Positions 22,637 through 30,444 of a stretch of DNA of 34,948 nucleotides are shown here, piece by piece. The notes beneath the pieces were generated by a model. The model saw only the letters and a list, made by a program, of their open reading frames with translations. It made no database searches and had not been told where the DNA came from. The position numbers and the translations under genes are program-made. Every line of letters starts with the position of its first letter. The first letter of the stretch is position 1. Location: the IMG/VR virus record IMGVR_UViG_3300042691_004353, positions 1-34,948 of that record. One strand, written 5' to 3'. The DNA is from a virus.

Positions 22637-22849
22637 ATGACCGACTACTACCGCCCACCAACCGACCATCCCAGAGCCTTGGAGATGGAGCGCCTCCAGG
22701 CTGAACTGGACGCAAAGACCGAGCGGCTCAACATCCTCGACCAAGCAGACCGTGACCTCACCCTTGATGAGTATCGCGAACTGATGCGTCTGCAAGACGA
22801 AATCGCAACCCTCAACACTTTGTTAGACATCACCTACTTTGGAGAGTGA
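22637..22849 (+). CDS. Small helical protein, first early gene (70 aa)
   Basis: Starts MTDYYRPPTDHPRALEMERL with a heptad-like helix (QAELDAKTERLNILDQADRD) and an acidic C-terminus. GGAGAG precedes the ATG. Being first after the early promoter, it may be an early takeover or regulatory protein. No domain recognised. Confidence 0.6.
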   Translation: MTDYYRPPTDHPRALEMERLQAELDAKTERLNILDQADRDLTLDEYRELMRLQDEIATLNTLLDITYFGE

Positions 22850-22850
22850 C

Positions 22851-23105
22851 ATGGACCACCACGCCCGTTACCAAGAAGAATGCGAGCAGCAACAGTTCGA
22901 GCAGTCGCCAGTCGTGTATTGCGACTACATCGCACACATTATTAAGGAGCGCATGAATGGCTCGCACCCCGACAACATCATCTGCGGAGCCGGTTCCATT
23001 AAATGGGACTTAGGCAACAACGGTGAGTTTGTAAGCACCAAGAAGCACCTGTTCGTTGTAGACCGTAACCGCAGGACATACAAAATCACAGTCGAGGAGA
23101 TTTGA
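22851..23105 (+). CDS. Hypothetical early protein (84 aa)
   Basis: Starts MDHHARYQEECEQQQFEQSP at the ATG at 22851 (GGAGAG five bases upstream) and ends DRNRRTYKITVEEI. Mixed alpha/beta, with acidic N-terminus. An in-frame TTG at 22839 is an alternative start. No recognised domain; the single-base spacing to its neighbours supports it. Confidence 0.55.
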   Translation: MDHHARYQEECEQQQFEQSPVVYCDYIAHIIKERMNGSHPDNIICGAGSIKWDLGNNGEFVSTKKHLFVVDRNRRTYKITVEEI

Positions 23106-23106
23106 A

Positions 23107-23349
23107 ATGAGCAAAGCACCAAAAACCAAGATTGCAAAAGTCGCTGGCCATCTGGTCGGCAAGAAGTCAATCACAAGTTGGAAAGCGATTGAGTTGTATC
23201 AAGCGACCCGCCTTGCGGACATCATCTTCACCCTCAAGCGCCAGGGTTGGGGCATCTCAACAACCATGCGTTATGAGGCAGATGGCACTCGGTATGCGGT
23301 CTATCGCCTTATTTCCTACCCAAAACAAGGAGACTCTTGTGCAATTTAA
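23107..23349 (+). CDS. Winged-helix-like protein (HTH_39-type)
   Basis: 80 aa: MSKAPKTKIAKVAGHLVGKK then SITSWKAIELYQATRLADII and FTLKRQGWGISTTMRYEADG with a C-terminal strand (TRYAVYRLISYP). The 'SITSWEAIELYGATRLAxII ... LRxxGWxI' pattern is a phage winged-helix domain. Likely DNA-binding; a candidate for the operator in its own promoter. Confidence 0.65.
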   Translation: MSKAPKTKIAKVAGHLVGKKSITSWKAIELYQATRLADIIFTLKRQGWGISTTMRYEADGTRYAVYRLISYPKQGDSCAI

Positions 23350-23455
23350 GCCCTCGAACCGCAGGATTTTTACAGAGCAGGATGAGCCGCTTTGGCTTAA
23401 AATAGCCGCAAGCCTTGCCTTCGGGCTCGGCCTGCTTGCCCTTATGTTTATCTAA
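23339..23455 (+). CDS. Tiny single-pass membrane protein (38 aa)
   Basis: GTG start with AAGGAG seven bases upstream. Sequence begins MQFKPSNRRIFTEQDEPLWL and ends with a single membrane helix (KIAASLAFGLGLLALMFI). Overlaps the previous gene by 11 nt. Early tiny membrane proteins in phages sometimes block superinfection; that role is only a guess here. Confidence 0.6.
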   Translation: MQFKPSNRRIFTEQDEPLWLKIAASLAFGLGLLALMFI

Positions 23456-23470
23456 TCGGAGAGAATAGCC

Positions 23471-24055
23471 ATGCAGAAAATCGCAACCGCCCTCGTCAAA
23501 GCGCAAAAAGCCTTCGGCCCCGCGCTCAAGACTTCCACCAATCCGCACTTCAAATCCAAGTATGCCGACCTCGCTGCCTGTATCGAGGCAGTCATTGACG
23601 CGCTCAATGAGAACGGCATCGCGCTCATTCAGCAGTCCCATGAGTGCGCGGATGGGGTGACCATCGAAACCCTGTTCATCCATGAGTCAGGCGAGACCCT
23701 GTCCGGCGGGAAACTCCATGTCCCCGCCAGCAAACAAGACCCCCAAGGTTACGGGTCAGCCATGACCTACGCCCGCAGATACGCCCTCCAAGCCGCCTGC
23801 GGGATAGCCCCAGAGGATGACGATGGGAACCGCGCCGTAGCCTCCCCAAAACCCGCTGAGAAGCCCTCTAGGGCCATCCGCTCCAAGGCCGAGGTCGAGG
23901 CGCTGGTCAAGGCCGCAACCACGCCTGAGTTGCTCACAACGGTCTGGAAAGCCCTGCTCCCAGAGGAGCGGGAGATGGTCCGCGAAATCGCCGCCGAACA
24001 TGGCGAGAAGTTAAAACTGGACGCGAAACTCAAGAACGGAGTCCAAAATGCGTGA
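23471..24055 (+). CDS. ERF-family ssDNA-annealing recombinase
   Basis: 194 aa. LVKAQKAFGPALKTSTNPHF then YADLAACIEAVIDALNENGI and QGYGSAMTYARRYALQAACG are diagnostic of the ERF family of P22. The C-terminal third is Lys/Glu-rich (PEEREMVREIAAEHGEKLKL). It anneals complementary strands for phage recombination and concatemer formation. It is the first gene of an ERF-exonuclease-SSB operon. Confidence 0.9.
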   Translation: MQKIATALVKAQKAFGPALKTSTNPHFKSKYADLAACIEAVIDALNENGIALIQQSHECADGVTIETLFIHESGETLSGGKLHVPASKQDPQGYGSAMTYARRYALQAACGIAPEDDDGNRAVASPKPAEKPSRAIRSKAEVEALVKAATTPELLTTVWKALLPEEREMVREIAAEHGEKLKLDAKLKNGVQNA

Positions 24056-24695
24056 ACCAAACCCTTATCAGCAGGACGGGAACTGGTGGAATGACCGCCT
24101 GGGCAAACTGACCGGTTCGCGCATGGCCGGTGCCATGAACTTCCTGAAGTCTGGGAAGGAGTCCACCGAGCGGGAGAACCTCCGGTTTGAACTGGTCGCG
24201 GAGCGGATCAGCAACACCTTCGCCGACAAGTATGTGACCGGCGACATGACCTGGGGCATCGACCAGGAGGCCGCAGCCAAGGAACGGTTTGAGTCGGTGA
24301 CCGGTTTAATCGTGACCGACACAGGCTTTCTGGATCACCCTCGCATCCCTTTTTGCGGGGTAAGCCCAGACGGTTTTGTGTCCGATGGGTGCCTGATCGA
24401 GATCAAATGCCCTCGGACTAAAACCCACATGAAGTATGTGGCCAGCCAGACCATCCCTGCGGAGTACAAGCCGCAGATGATTCTCCAGTCCGCTTGCACC
24501 GGCAAGGATGTCTGGTTTGTCTCGTATGACCCGCGTATGGGCGAGGGCAAAGACCTCTACATCAAGAAGTTTTGCCCGACCGCAGAGGAAATCGCCGAGG
24601 TGGAGAAAGCCGCCGAGCAGTTTCTTGCGGAGTGTGACGCCCTGTTTGACTTCTTCAACGAAAAATCGAACTACTTTGATAAAGGAGCATTTTGA
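24048..24695 (+). CDS. YqaJ/lambda-type 5'-3' exonuclease
   Basis: 215 aa. KLTGSRMAGAM near residues 20-30, DMTWGIDQEAAAKERFESVT (66-85), CGVSPDGF (103-110) and LIEIKCPRTKTHMKY (116-130) form the active site of YqaJ-type nucleases (E, D, E-x-K). It resects DNA ends to make ssDNA for ERF. It overlaps ERF by 8 nt and SSB by 1 nt. Confidence 0.88.
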   Translation: MREPNPYQQDGNWWNDRLGKLTGSRMAGAMNFLKSGKESTERENLRFELVAERISNTFADKYVTGDMTWGIDQEAAAKERFESVTGLIVTDTGFLDHPRIPFCGVSPDGFVSDGCLIEIKCPRTKTHMKYVASQTIPAEYKPQMILQSACTGKDVWFVSYDPRMGEGKDLYIKKFCPTAEEIAEVEKAAEQFLAECDALFDFFNEKSNYFDKGAF

Positions 24696-25075
24696 TGCTG
24701 ATGATTGGAATGGCCCGCTTGGGCAATGACCCCGAGGTGCGCTTTACACCGGACGGGAAGGCTCTAATGGACCTCAGTCTTGCGTTTAGTTACGGGCGCA
24801 AGGTTGATGGAAAGCAACCGACCCAATGGGTCTCTGGGACGCTCTGGGGAGACCGGTGCGAGAAGTTAAAGCCTTATCTCACCAAGGGCCAGTTGATCTT
24901 CGTTCAGATGACCGAGCCGCACATTGAGGAGTTCAAGAGGAAAGACGGGACCGGCGGGGTTTCCCTGCGGGCGAGGATTGGGGAGTTGGAGTTCGCAGGA
25001 TCAAAACCTGATTCTCGGCAGGAACCCGCCAAGAGAGGATCATTTGATGATCTACCTGACGATATCCCGTTCTAA
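24695..25075 (+). CDS. ssb: Single-stranded DNA-binding protein
   Basis: 126 aa with an OB fold: MLMIGMARLGNDPEVRFTPD, LSLAFSYGRK, WVSGTLWGDRCEKLKPYLTK and the acidic tip DDLPDDIPF, the SSB tail that recruits partner enzymes. ATG at 24695 overlaps the exonuclease stop (TGATG). It covers ssDNA produced by the exonuclease. Confidence 0.88.
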   Translation: MLMIGMARLGNDPEVRFTPDGKALMDLSLAFSYGRKVDGKQPTQWVSGTLWGDRCEKLKPYLTKGQLIFVQMTEPHIEEFKRKDGTGGVSLRARIGELEFAGSKPDSRQEPAKRGSFDDLPDDIPF

Positions 25076-25248
25076 TGATTAGCACTCGACTCTGGGCCAT
25101 CAAATTGCGCCAGTCTTACTACAAAACGGTTGGCGCATGGCCTTACTTGATGTTTGAAACCAGGCTGGCCGCGCAAGAATTCATTGAGAAACACTCCATT
25201 GAGGGTGTTCCGGTGCGCGTCCGGCTGACTCTAAGGGAGATGTTATGA
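25075..25248 (+). CDS. Small hypothetical protein (57 aa)
   Basis: Starts MISTRLWAIKLRQSYYKTVG, with AWPYLMFETRLAAQEFIEKH and a basic C-terminus (VPVRVRLTLREML). Its ATG overlaps the SSB stop (TAATG) and its TGA overlaps the next ATG (ATGA), so it is embedded in the operon. No domain recognised. Confidence 0.65.
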   Translation: MISTRLWAIKLRQSYYKTVGAWPYLMFETRLAAQEFIEKHSIEGVPVRVRLTLREML

Positions 25249-25499
25249 AGATGATTATCATCGGAGCCTGTGTTTTACTGTTTTCCGGCTGCGGGGTTAT
25301 GCCCAAAAAAGCCGAGATTCCCGAGCAGGAATTGCTTGTGGATGACAAAGTCCACGCTATGAGCCGCCTCGAAGTAATGAACGCGATTGGAGAGTGCCAG
25401 ACCGCTCGAACCCGTGCGGTCATTATTTACGGCAAGCGCAAGGTTGGTGGAGTGACCCGCGACATAGTGGTGGATGTCTCATGCGCGCCGCTCTATTGA
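25245..25499 (+). CDS. Putative outer-membrane lipoprotein (84 aa)
   Basis: MKMIIIGACVLLFSGCGVMP has a lipoprotein signal with lipobox LFSGC. The mature 68 residues are charged (VDDKVHAMSRLEVMNAIGEC) and end VDVSCAPLY. It faces the lysozyme/holin genes tail to tail. Could be a spanin-like or exclusion lipoprotein; neither is shown by the sequence. Confidence 0.6.
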   Translation: MKMIIIGACVLLFSGCGVMPKKAEIPEQELLVDDKVHAMSRLEVMNAIGECQTARTRAVIIYGKRKVGGVTRDIVVDVSCAPLY

Positions 25500-25732
25500 T
25501 CGTGGGTGGGATCGCAATGGGCTCGGTTGCGATCCTCTACCACCACCACGCCGTGGCCAGCGCCGGTCTTAAAGGGTATGAGTTGGGGGCAAAGGCGGCT
25601 TTGTCTGTCTCGCCCCCCTCTGAGAGGCTGGAGGTGGTCTGCGCGGGCCTTTGGTTCTCCAGCATTGGAGAGGAATGGAAAAAAAGGGGGCTCGATGATG
25701 AGCCCCCGAAGTCCGCCGTTCCAAGGAGATGA
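25481..25732 (+). CDS. Small membrane-anchored protein (83 aa)
   Basis: ATG at 25481 lies inside the lipoprotein gene, in another frame, overlapping by 19 nt. An N-terminal helix (RAALLIVGGIAMGSVAILYH) could be a membrane anchor or signal. The rest is hydrophilic with GLKGYELGAKAALSV, and the last 18 codons also form a terminator for the opposite strand. The overlapping lipoprotein/membrane pair resembles spanin gene arrangements, but no coiled coil is visible. Confidence 0.55.
   Translation: MRAALLIVGGIAMGSVAILYHHHAVASAGLKGYELGAKAALSVSPPSERLEVVCAGLWFSSIGEEWKKRGLDDEPPKSAVPRR
25679..25707 (-). terminator. Intrinsic terminator of the leftward late transcript
   Basis: On the minus strand GGGGGCTC pairs with GAGCCCCC (8 bp, 6-nt loop), followed by TTTTTTT. 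It lies 41 bases beyond the lysozyme stop and inside the coding end of the rightward 83-aa gene. On the plus strand the hairpin has no T-tract, so it should act in one direction. Confidence 0.85.
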
Positions 25733-25747
25733 AACGCCCTTAGTTTA

Positions 25748-26239
25748 TCAGGAAAGGTATAGGGTGCGCTCATCCTGGCGGCGCTTGACAAGACCAGGAA
25801 GCACCCTTCCGCCCCCCTTGGTCCATGCCATAAACGCATCCGCAGCGCCCTCGTAGTCCTCCCGCCGGTGCTTCATCAGGATGGTTGACCGCTGGAGGTT
25901 TCCTAGACCAGCGTTGAAAGCAAAACTTGTAAGCGCCCCAAACTGCCCATCAGTAACCCGACCATTAGTAAGGCGTAGAACGCCTCGGGTAAAACGCGCA
26001 AGGTCTTCAGCAAGTAACGCATCGATTTCCTCCATTGACCAGACTCGGTTGTCTTTGGGCCGCAGGGGGAAGTCCTTGCGGACCATCCCCTCTTTGGCTA
26101 CCACCGGCAGTTTGATTTGCTCTTGGTATAGCACCCGCCCCACCCCAACCGTCCAAATCTGCGCAGGGCAAAGATAGGGCCGCTGGCGCACCCCCTCATG
26201 ATGCTTGAGCATCTTCAAGACCTTGGGGTCAAGGTTCAT
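25748..26239 (-). CDS. Endolysin, GH24 lysozyme
   Basis: 163 aa. HHEGVRQRPYLCPAQIWTVG contains the catalytic E-8aa-C-5aa-T triad (Glu15, Cys24, Thr30) of GH24 phage lysozymes, with the Cys variant in place of Asp. LTSFAFNAGLGNLQRSTILM and FMAWTKGGGRVLPGLVKRRQ are the C-terminal lysozyme blocks. No signal peptide or SAR domain, so it should need the holin to reach the wall. Overlaps the holin gene by 4 nt. Confidence 0.9.
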   Translation of the reverse strand: MNLDPKVLKMLKHHEGVRQRPYLCPAQIWTVGVGRVLYQEQIKLPVVAKEGMVRKDFPLRPKDNRVWSMEEIDALLAEDLARFTRGVLRLTNGRVTDGQFGALTSFAFNAGLGNLQRSTILMKHRREDYEGAADAFMAWTKGGGRVLPGLVKRRQDERTLYLS

Positions 26240-26739
26240 TTTTTCTGCCAGTTGCGGCTTCCGAACCAGAACCCGATGATCCCGCCCAGCATGGCCATCT
26301 CGTCTTCGGTAAAGACCACATTGGCAAACTTAATCAGGTCATCCATCGTGGCCAGCATCTCGGGGTGCATAAACCCGTAAATAACAAATGACAGATTGAT
26401 CAGGCAAAGTTCCGCAACAAAGATATAGGTCACGGTCGGGCGCACGGTTCCAATGTAGTTGGCCACCCAAGGGCTTGCCTTCTCCAAGATTTTCTCATCG
26501 TGTTTGAGCGCCGCCTCGGTCATCTGGGCTTCGGTCTGCATGGCAATCTGGTCGGTGCGGATTTCCTCGACTCTCTGCTGCGCAATAAACCCCTCACGGG
26601 CCAGCGCCAGTTCGCGCTCGGTCTGCATCCGCGCAAGTTCTAATTCCTGCTTCTTGTCTGCCTTGTCCTGAAAGTAATCAAGCAGTTTCGGCAGACCGGA
26701 GATGAGTAGACCCCCAAGGGTAGAGATAAGTGAAAGCAT
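26236..26739 (-). CDS. 3TM-type holin
   Basis: 167 aa. N-terminal hydrophobic stretch (MLSLISTLGGLLISGLPKLL), a long charged helix (residues 25-85), then SPWVANYIGTVRPTVTYIFV, AELCLINLSFVIYGFM and AMLGGIIGFWFGSRNW as membrane helices. The W-R-P motif before the membrane helix is typical of the 3TM holin family. It lies immediately upstream of lysozyme. Confidence 0.75.
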   Translation of the reverse strand: MLSLISTLGGLLISGLPKLLDYFQDKADKKQELELARMQTERELALAREGFIAQQRVEEIRTDQIAMQTEAQMTEAALKHDEKILEKASPWVANYIGTVRPTVTYIFVAELCLINLSFVIYGFMHPEMLATMDDLIKFANVVFTEDEMAMLGGIIGFWFGSRNWQKK

Positions 26740-26741
26740 GG

Positions 26742-27146
26742 TTATCCTCTAAATTCAATGACCATCGTGACCAGCATATAAATGATGAAGATGCCTGCGC
26801 CGATGATGGTCGTGCCACCAACCCACAAAATCAGGTTGTCCCAAAAGTCCTGCTGCCTCTGCTCTTGCTCCTGCTTCATCTTGATGCGGCGGGCTCTGAT
26901 CTCTCGGCGCATATTGCAAAACTTGCGATAGCCGTCCATGCCGCCAAACTCACCGCCTAAATTGGCCCACGCACCTACCACGAACATTTCGCGAATTTCG
27001 GTTTCCATCTGGCGCAATTTGTATTCCGCTTCAAAGGCGTTGAATGCCTCTTGGGTGTCATTGCCGTCACTAAGCGCACCAAATAGTTTAGGCTTCGTTG
27101 GCTTGTTTTTTTCCTTCTGGATTGCCTGCTCTAGTTGGTCAGCCAC
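26742..27146 (-). CDS. Membrane-anchored lysis-region protein (134 aa or longer)
   Basis: From the GTG at 27146: MADQLEQAIQKEKNKPTKPK, a helical Tyr/Arg/Glu-rich core (FEAEYKLRQMETEIREMFVV), a basic region, and a C-terminal membrane helix (LWVGGTTIIGAGIFIIYMLV). The frame stays open upstream to 27291 and encodes protein-like sequence (IIDPITLLATASAIWSGIKK), but no ATG/GTG/TTG occurs there. The natural N-terminus is therefore uncertain. Probably part of the lysis or ejection apparatus. Confidence 0.6.
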   Translation of the reverse strand: MADQLEQAIQKEKNKPTKPKLFGALSDGNDTQEAFNAFEAEYKLRQMETEIREMFVVGAWANLGGEFGGMDGYRKFCNMRREIRARRIKMKQEQEQRQQDFWDNLILWVGGTTIIGAGIFIIYMLVTMVIEFRG

Positions 27147-27270
27147 TCCGCAATACTTGGAGAGTTGGCTAAAGACCCCCTCGGCTTCCTGCGCAAACTC
27201 AGAGGCTTTTTTGATGCCCGACCAGATGGCCGAGGCAGTCGCTAGTAGGGTGATTGGATCGATGATGGCC

Positions 27271-27525
27271 TCACTTGTCTGCCTTATCGTTTAGGCGGTC
27301 AAAGAATTGCGACATCATAGACTCCAATTTGTCGAATCGGGCATTGATCTCTTGGCGGACCTCTTTAAGTTCATCTTTGCGCACATAGATTTGCGGCAAG
27401 TTCGTTTCGATGCGGTAGAGGTCTCTGCGGAGTTCTTTGACTGAGTCCCAGATTTCTCTTGCGAACCAACCAATAAACCCAATGATCACGCCCAACGCTA
27501 GATTGATGACTATCTGCCAATCCAT
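27271..27525 (-). CDS. Small membrane/coiled-coil protein of lysis cassette (84 aa)
   Basis: N-terminal membrane helix (WQIVINLALGVIIGFIGWFA) followed by a coiled coil (VKELRRDLYRIETNLPQIYV, then LKEVRQEINARFDKLESMMS). This topology occurs in phage lysis-associated proteins and is compatible with an inner-membrane spanin or holin partner. It directly follows the collar fibre gene. Confidence 0.65.
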   Translation of the reverse strand: MDWQIVINLALGVIIGFIGWFAREIWDSVKELRRDLYRIETNLPQIYVRKDELKEVRQEINARFDKLESMMSQFFDRLNDKADK

Positions 27526-27526
27526 G

Positions 27527-28270
27527 TTAGGTCTTCATAATGTATGCAAGCGCATAGTAGGGAGGAAGGTTCGCATTGGTTCCAGAGTTTCCCGCGGAAT
27601 CCACGGTCGTGGTTGTCGCTACCGTGATGCCGGTTGTATTAGAAATAGTTGTGTCATTTGCAGTAAATGAAGATGCGCGGTGCGCAATTCCAGTTCCGCC
27701 TGTTTCTGTTCCAGTCTGAAAATCATGCGTATGACCTGGGTCTGTCACCACCGAAGACGATGAGGCCGTGTGCGTATGCGATACCACAATCGCATTTGCA
27801 GAGCCGCCTGTGCCATTGACCGCATAGGTCGAACCAGCACCCACAATAAACCGGTCTCTGAGGTCAGGCGTTCCGTTGTTACCGTTACACAACACCCAGC
27901 CCGCAGGGATTGAGCCGATAGAGCCGGACCAAAGAACAATTACGCCTGCGGGAGTGGGTGTCGGTGGAGATGGCGCAACCCCAATAATTCCATAGAGGTT
28001 GTCATAGGTTTGGATAGTTACATCATCCGAATCCTTGAGAACAAACTTGTAGAAGTAGCCCTCGTCAAGCCAGATGGTCGAAGGGGGTCTGCCGTCCGTT
28101 CCCAAGATGATCGGGTTGGTGTTCGCAATAAGCCCATTGACATCCGTGTAGGTTGGAAACGGTGTCGTTGATCCTGCTTGGTAGGTATAGATTCTTCCCG
28201 CATTGAGGGGCAACCCATCATTGCTGAAAAATTGGAATCCGTTGCCTACTGGTGAAAGATTGACTGCCAT
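27527..28270 (-). CDS. Tail fibre with head-binding-like N-terminus and collar domain
   Basis: 247 aa. GNGFQFFSNDGLPLNAGRIY and YTYQAGSTTPFPTYTDVNG resemble the N-terminal attachment region of podovirus fibres/tailspikes. Residues about 108-160 (VIVLWSGSIGSIPAGWVLCN, then GTPDLRDRFIVGAGSTY) are a Phage Tail Collar domain. The C-terminus is Ser/Thr-rich and ends LPPYYALAYIMKT, the usual collar ending. No tailspike hydrolase motif is visible. Confidence 0.8.
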   Translation of the reverse strand: MAVNLSPVGNGFQFFSNDGLPLNAGRIYTYQAGSTTPFPTYTDVNGLIANTNPIILGTDGRPPSTIWLDEGYFYKFVLKDSDDVTIQTYDNLYGIIGVAPSPPTPTPAGVIVLWSGSIGSIPAGWVLCNGNNGTPDLRDRFIVGAGSTYAVNGTGGSANAIVVSHTHTASSSSVVTDPGHTHDFQTGTETGGTGIAHRASSFTANDTTISNTTGITVATTTTVDSAGNSGTNANLPPYYALAYIMKT

Positions 28271-28272
28271 GA

Positions 28273-30444
28273 TTAGTCCTTACCGATGTCTTTGAGTTTA
28301 GTTTTTGCCCCCGCCAACGGTTCCAGCGTTTTTTCCGTTTCTTTGGCCGCTTTTCTTGCAGACAATTTTTCGCGCCCAAGTGTAGCAACCGGCACAGGGA
28401 TTCCAGTCTTGCTCATTACGGTCAGATTGATGCCCTGCTCCGCAGCGCCTGCGGCCTGCTCTGCCAATGCGCCGACAAGGGTTCCGCTTCTATTGAAGAA
28501 CGAACCGCTCGGAGATGATTTAACCCGCTTGGCCACATCGCCCAAGACCCGCATGGTTTGAACGGTCTCGCCTGGGAAGATGTCCAAGAGTTTCGGTTCC
28601 ATCGCCTTAAACTCTTTGGCATAGGCCGCAGGACTGAAGTCGCCATTTGCGTTCACCGCCTTGTCGCGGATGCGTTGCACCACCGCCGCGGCCAAGACCT
28701 GTTTTTGATCTTCGCCAAGGTTCTGGATCATCTGCTTGAGTTGCGCCTGAGTTCCCCGTGCGCCAAACAAGAAAGTGTCCGCAAACCGCTCGTCAGCGAC
28801 CTTGTTGTCAATAGCGGCTTTATACGCGGGGTCGGCTTTAATCCGCTCAAACCGGTTCCGAGCCGCAGACCTCGCCTCGTCTGCCAATGACTTGAGCCCC
28901 GCCGCTTGTTTGCTCAACGGAAGTTTCTCAAGTTCATCAATTAGCAACGATGCGGCCATGCGGACATTGCCATCGCTTGAAGTTCTGGCGGTTGTCCCAA
29001 GGTTGCGGCGCAAGTTCTGATAAGTCTCAAAGTCCATTGCGCCAGACTCAGCCAAGTCTTTTAGTTCTCTAAACTCGGGCAAGTCTTTCTCAGCAAGCCT
29101 AAACAGAAGGTTCTTTTTAAGAGCCTTTTCTGAGTTGCCATAAAGCGCCTTTACATCGACCGGAAACTGTCCGCCAGCCGCATCCCGCAGGGCCGTATAT
29201 TTGGCATCAATGTCTGCGGTTAACTGGTTGTCTAGTTGCTGATAGGCGTTCTTGAGCGTGTTGCCAATGGCCACCGGACGGGTGTCAAACACATCCGGCG
29301 CGGCCATATCTCGCAGAGCATCAAGGTTTTCCACCAATGCCCTGTTCTGCTCGTTGAACCGGTATGCCAGTTCAGGATTCTTGCCCCGCTGGTTGTATTC
29401 CCGACTGAGCGCAATGATGTCGCCGGTAGCCTGTCCAGCAGTTAGTTGCACCGGAACGGGAAGATTTAGAGCCTCGGCATGGGCCTCGATGACCGCAGGA
29501 TTGCCCTTCTTCCAGCCAAGTTCTCGAGCCTGCGCCCGATAGGCTTCTGGAAGCGCATTAACCGCGGCCTCGAATCTAGTCTGGTCAGCACGGCCAGCCG
29601 CGCCAACACTTCGCATCCCAATGCCTTCGAGGGCAGGAGCGGTGGCGGCTTTTACATCGCCAGGAATTGCCTTGGTGGCCGCGGCAACCTCTTGTCCGGT
29701 CTGAGCGACATAGCCTGGGAGCGCCCTCGGAGAAACAATCGGGGCGGTTCTGACCCGCCCAAGAGCCACCAATTCAGGCGCTGGAGCGGCGGGCAATGCC
29801 CCAAATATCTGACCAAGACCGGCAACCGCCTCTTGGCCGACTTCGGTGCGCGGCGCAAAGGTCATGGACTCCATGCGCTCTTTGAAGACTTTTTCTTTTG
29901 GTTGCTTTGAGCCGAGAGCCCGAGCCGCCAGTTCTTCGTATGCCGCAATCGGAGCCGCAATTGCGCCCGTGGCGGTGGTCAATGCGGCCTCGCCAGCACC
30001 GACTAGGTAATCTTTTATCGACCGAGACTTGCGGGGGGCAGGCTGATCACGCACCAATCCCATCGGCCCCATGGTTGGCACTTCGGCTTGACGGGAGGCT
30101 TCTGCTGCCTGCGCCTGTTGTTTTTGCCGCGTGTCGAGTTCTTGAATGCGAGAGGAGAAAATTTGATTGACATCTGTCGGGGCAGACGGAGTCTTTGGAG
30201 CGTTTCTAATGCGGTCATCAAAAATGTCCATGACCGGATCAGGAGGGCCACCAACGCCGGAAACCTGAATGACAGGAGACCCACCAACGCGCTCAAAAAA
30301 CTTGCTGCGCACCTCAATTGGATAGGCGTTAAAGGTCTCGGGATTGGTCAAAATGTCCCGAGGGTTGATCCCCATGTCCATCATCGCCCGAGTGGCCTTG
30401 TTGACCATGTCGGGCGTTAGATTCTCATGCCGGAATTGATCCAT
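28273..30444 (-). CDS. Large ejection (internal virion) protein, gp16-like by position
   Basis: 723 aa, helical and Ala/Lys/Arg-rich, with a low-complexity proline-rich stretch near residues 135-155 and a C-terminal coiled region ending TKLKDIGKD. No transglycosylase motif is visible. Its length and place after two other ejection-type genes and before the collar fibre match P22 gp16, which enters the host with the DNA. Function is inferred from context; sequence similarity to gp16 is not obvious. Confidence 0.55.
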   Translation of the reverse strand: MDQFRHENLTPDMVNKATRAMMDMGINPRDILTNPETFNAYPIEVRSKFFERVGGSPVIQVSGVGGPPDPVMDIFDDRIRNAPKTPSAPTDVNQIFSSRIQELDTRQKQQAQAAEASRQAEVPTMGPMGLVRDQPAPRKSRSIKDYLVGAGEAALTTATGAIAAPIAAYEELAARALGSKQPKEKVFKERMESMTFAPRTEVGQEAVAGLGQIFGALPAAPAPELVALGRVRTAPIVSPRALPGYVAQTGQEVAAATKAIPGDVKAATAPALEGIGMRSVGAAGRADQTRFEAAVNALPEAYRAQARELGWKKGNPAVIEAHAEALNLPVPVQLTAGQATGDIIALSREYNQRGKNPELAYRFNEQNRALVENLDALRDMAAPDVFDTRPVAIGNTLKNAYQQLDNQLTADIDAKYTALRDAAGGQFPVDVKALYGNSEKALKKNLLFRLAEKDLPEFRELKDLAESGAMDFETYQNLRRNLGTTARTSSDGNVRMAASLLIDELEKLPLSKQAAGLKSLADEARSAARNRFERIKADPAYKAAIDNKVADERFADTFLFGARGTQAQLKQMIQNLGEDQKQVLAAAVVQRIRDKAVNANGDFSPAAYAKEFKAMEPKLLDIFPGETVQTMRVLGDVAKRVKSSPSGSFFNRSGTLVGALAEQAAGAAEQGINLTVMSKTGIPVPVATLGREKLSARKAAKETEKTLEPLAGAKTKLKDIGKD

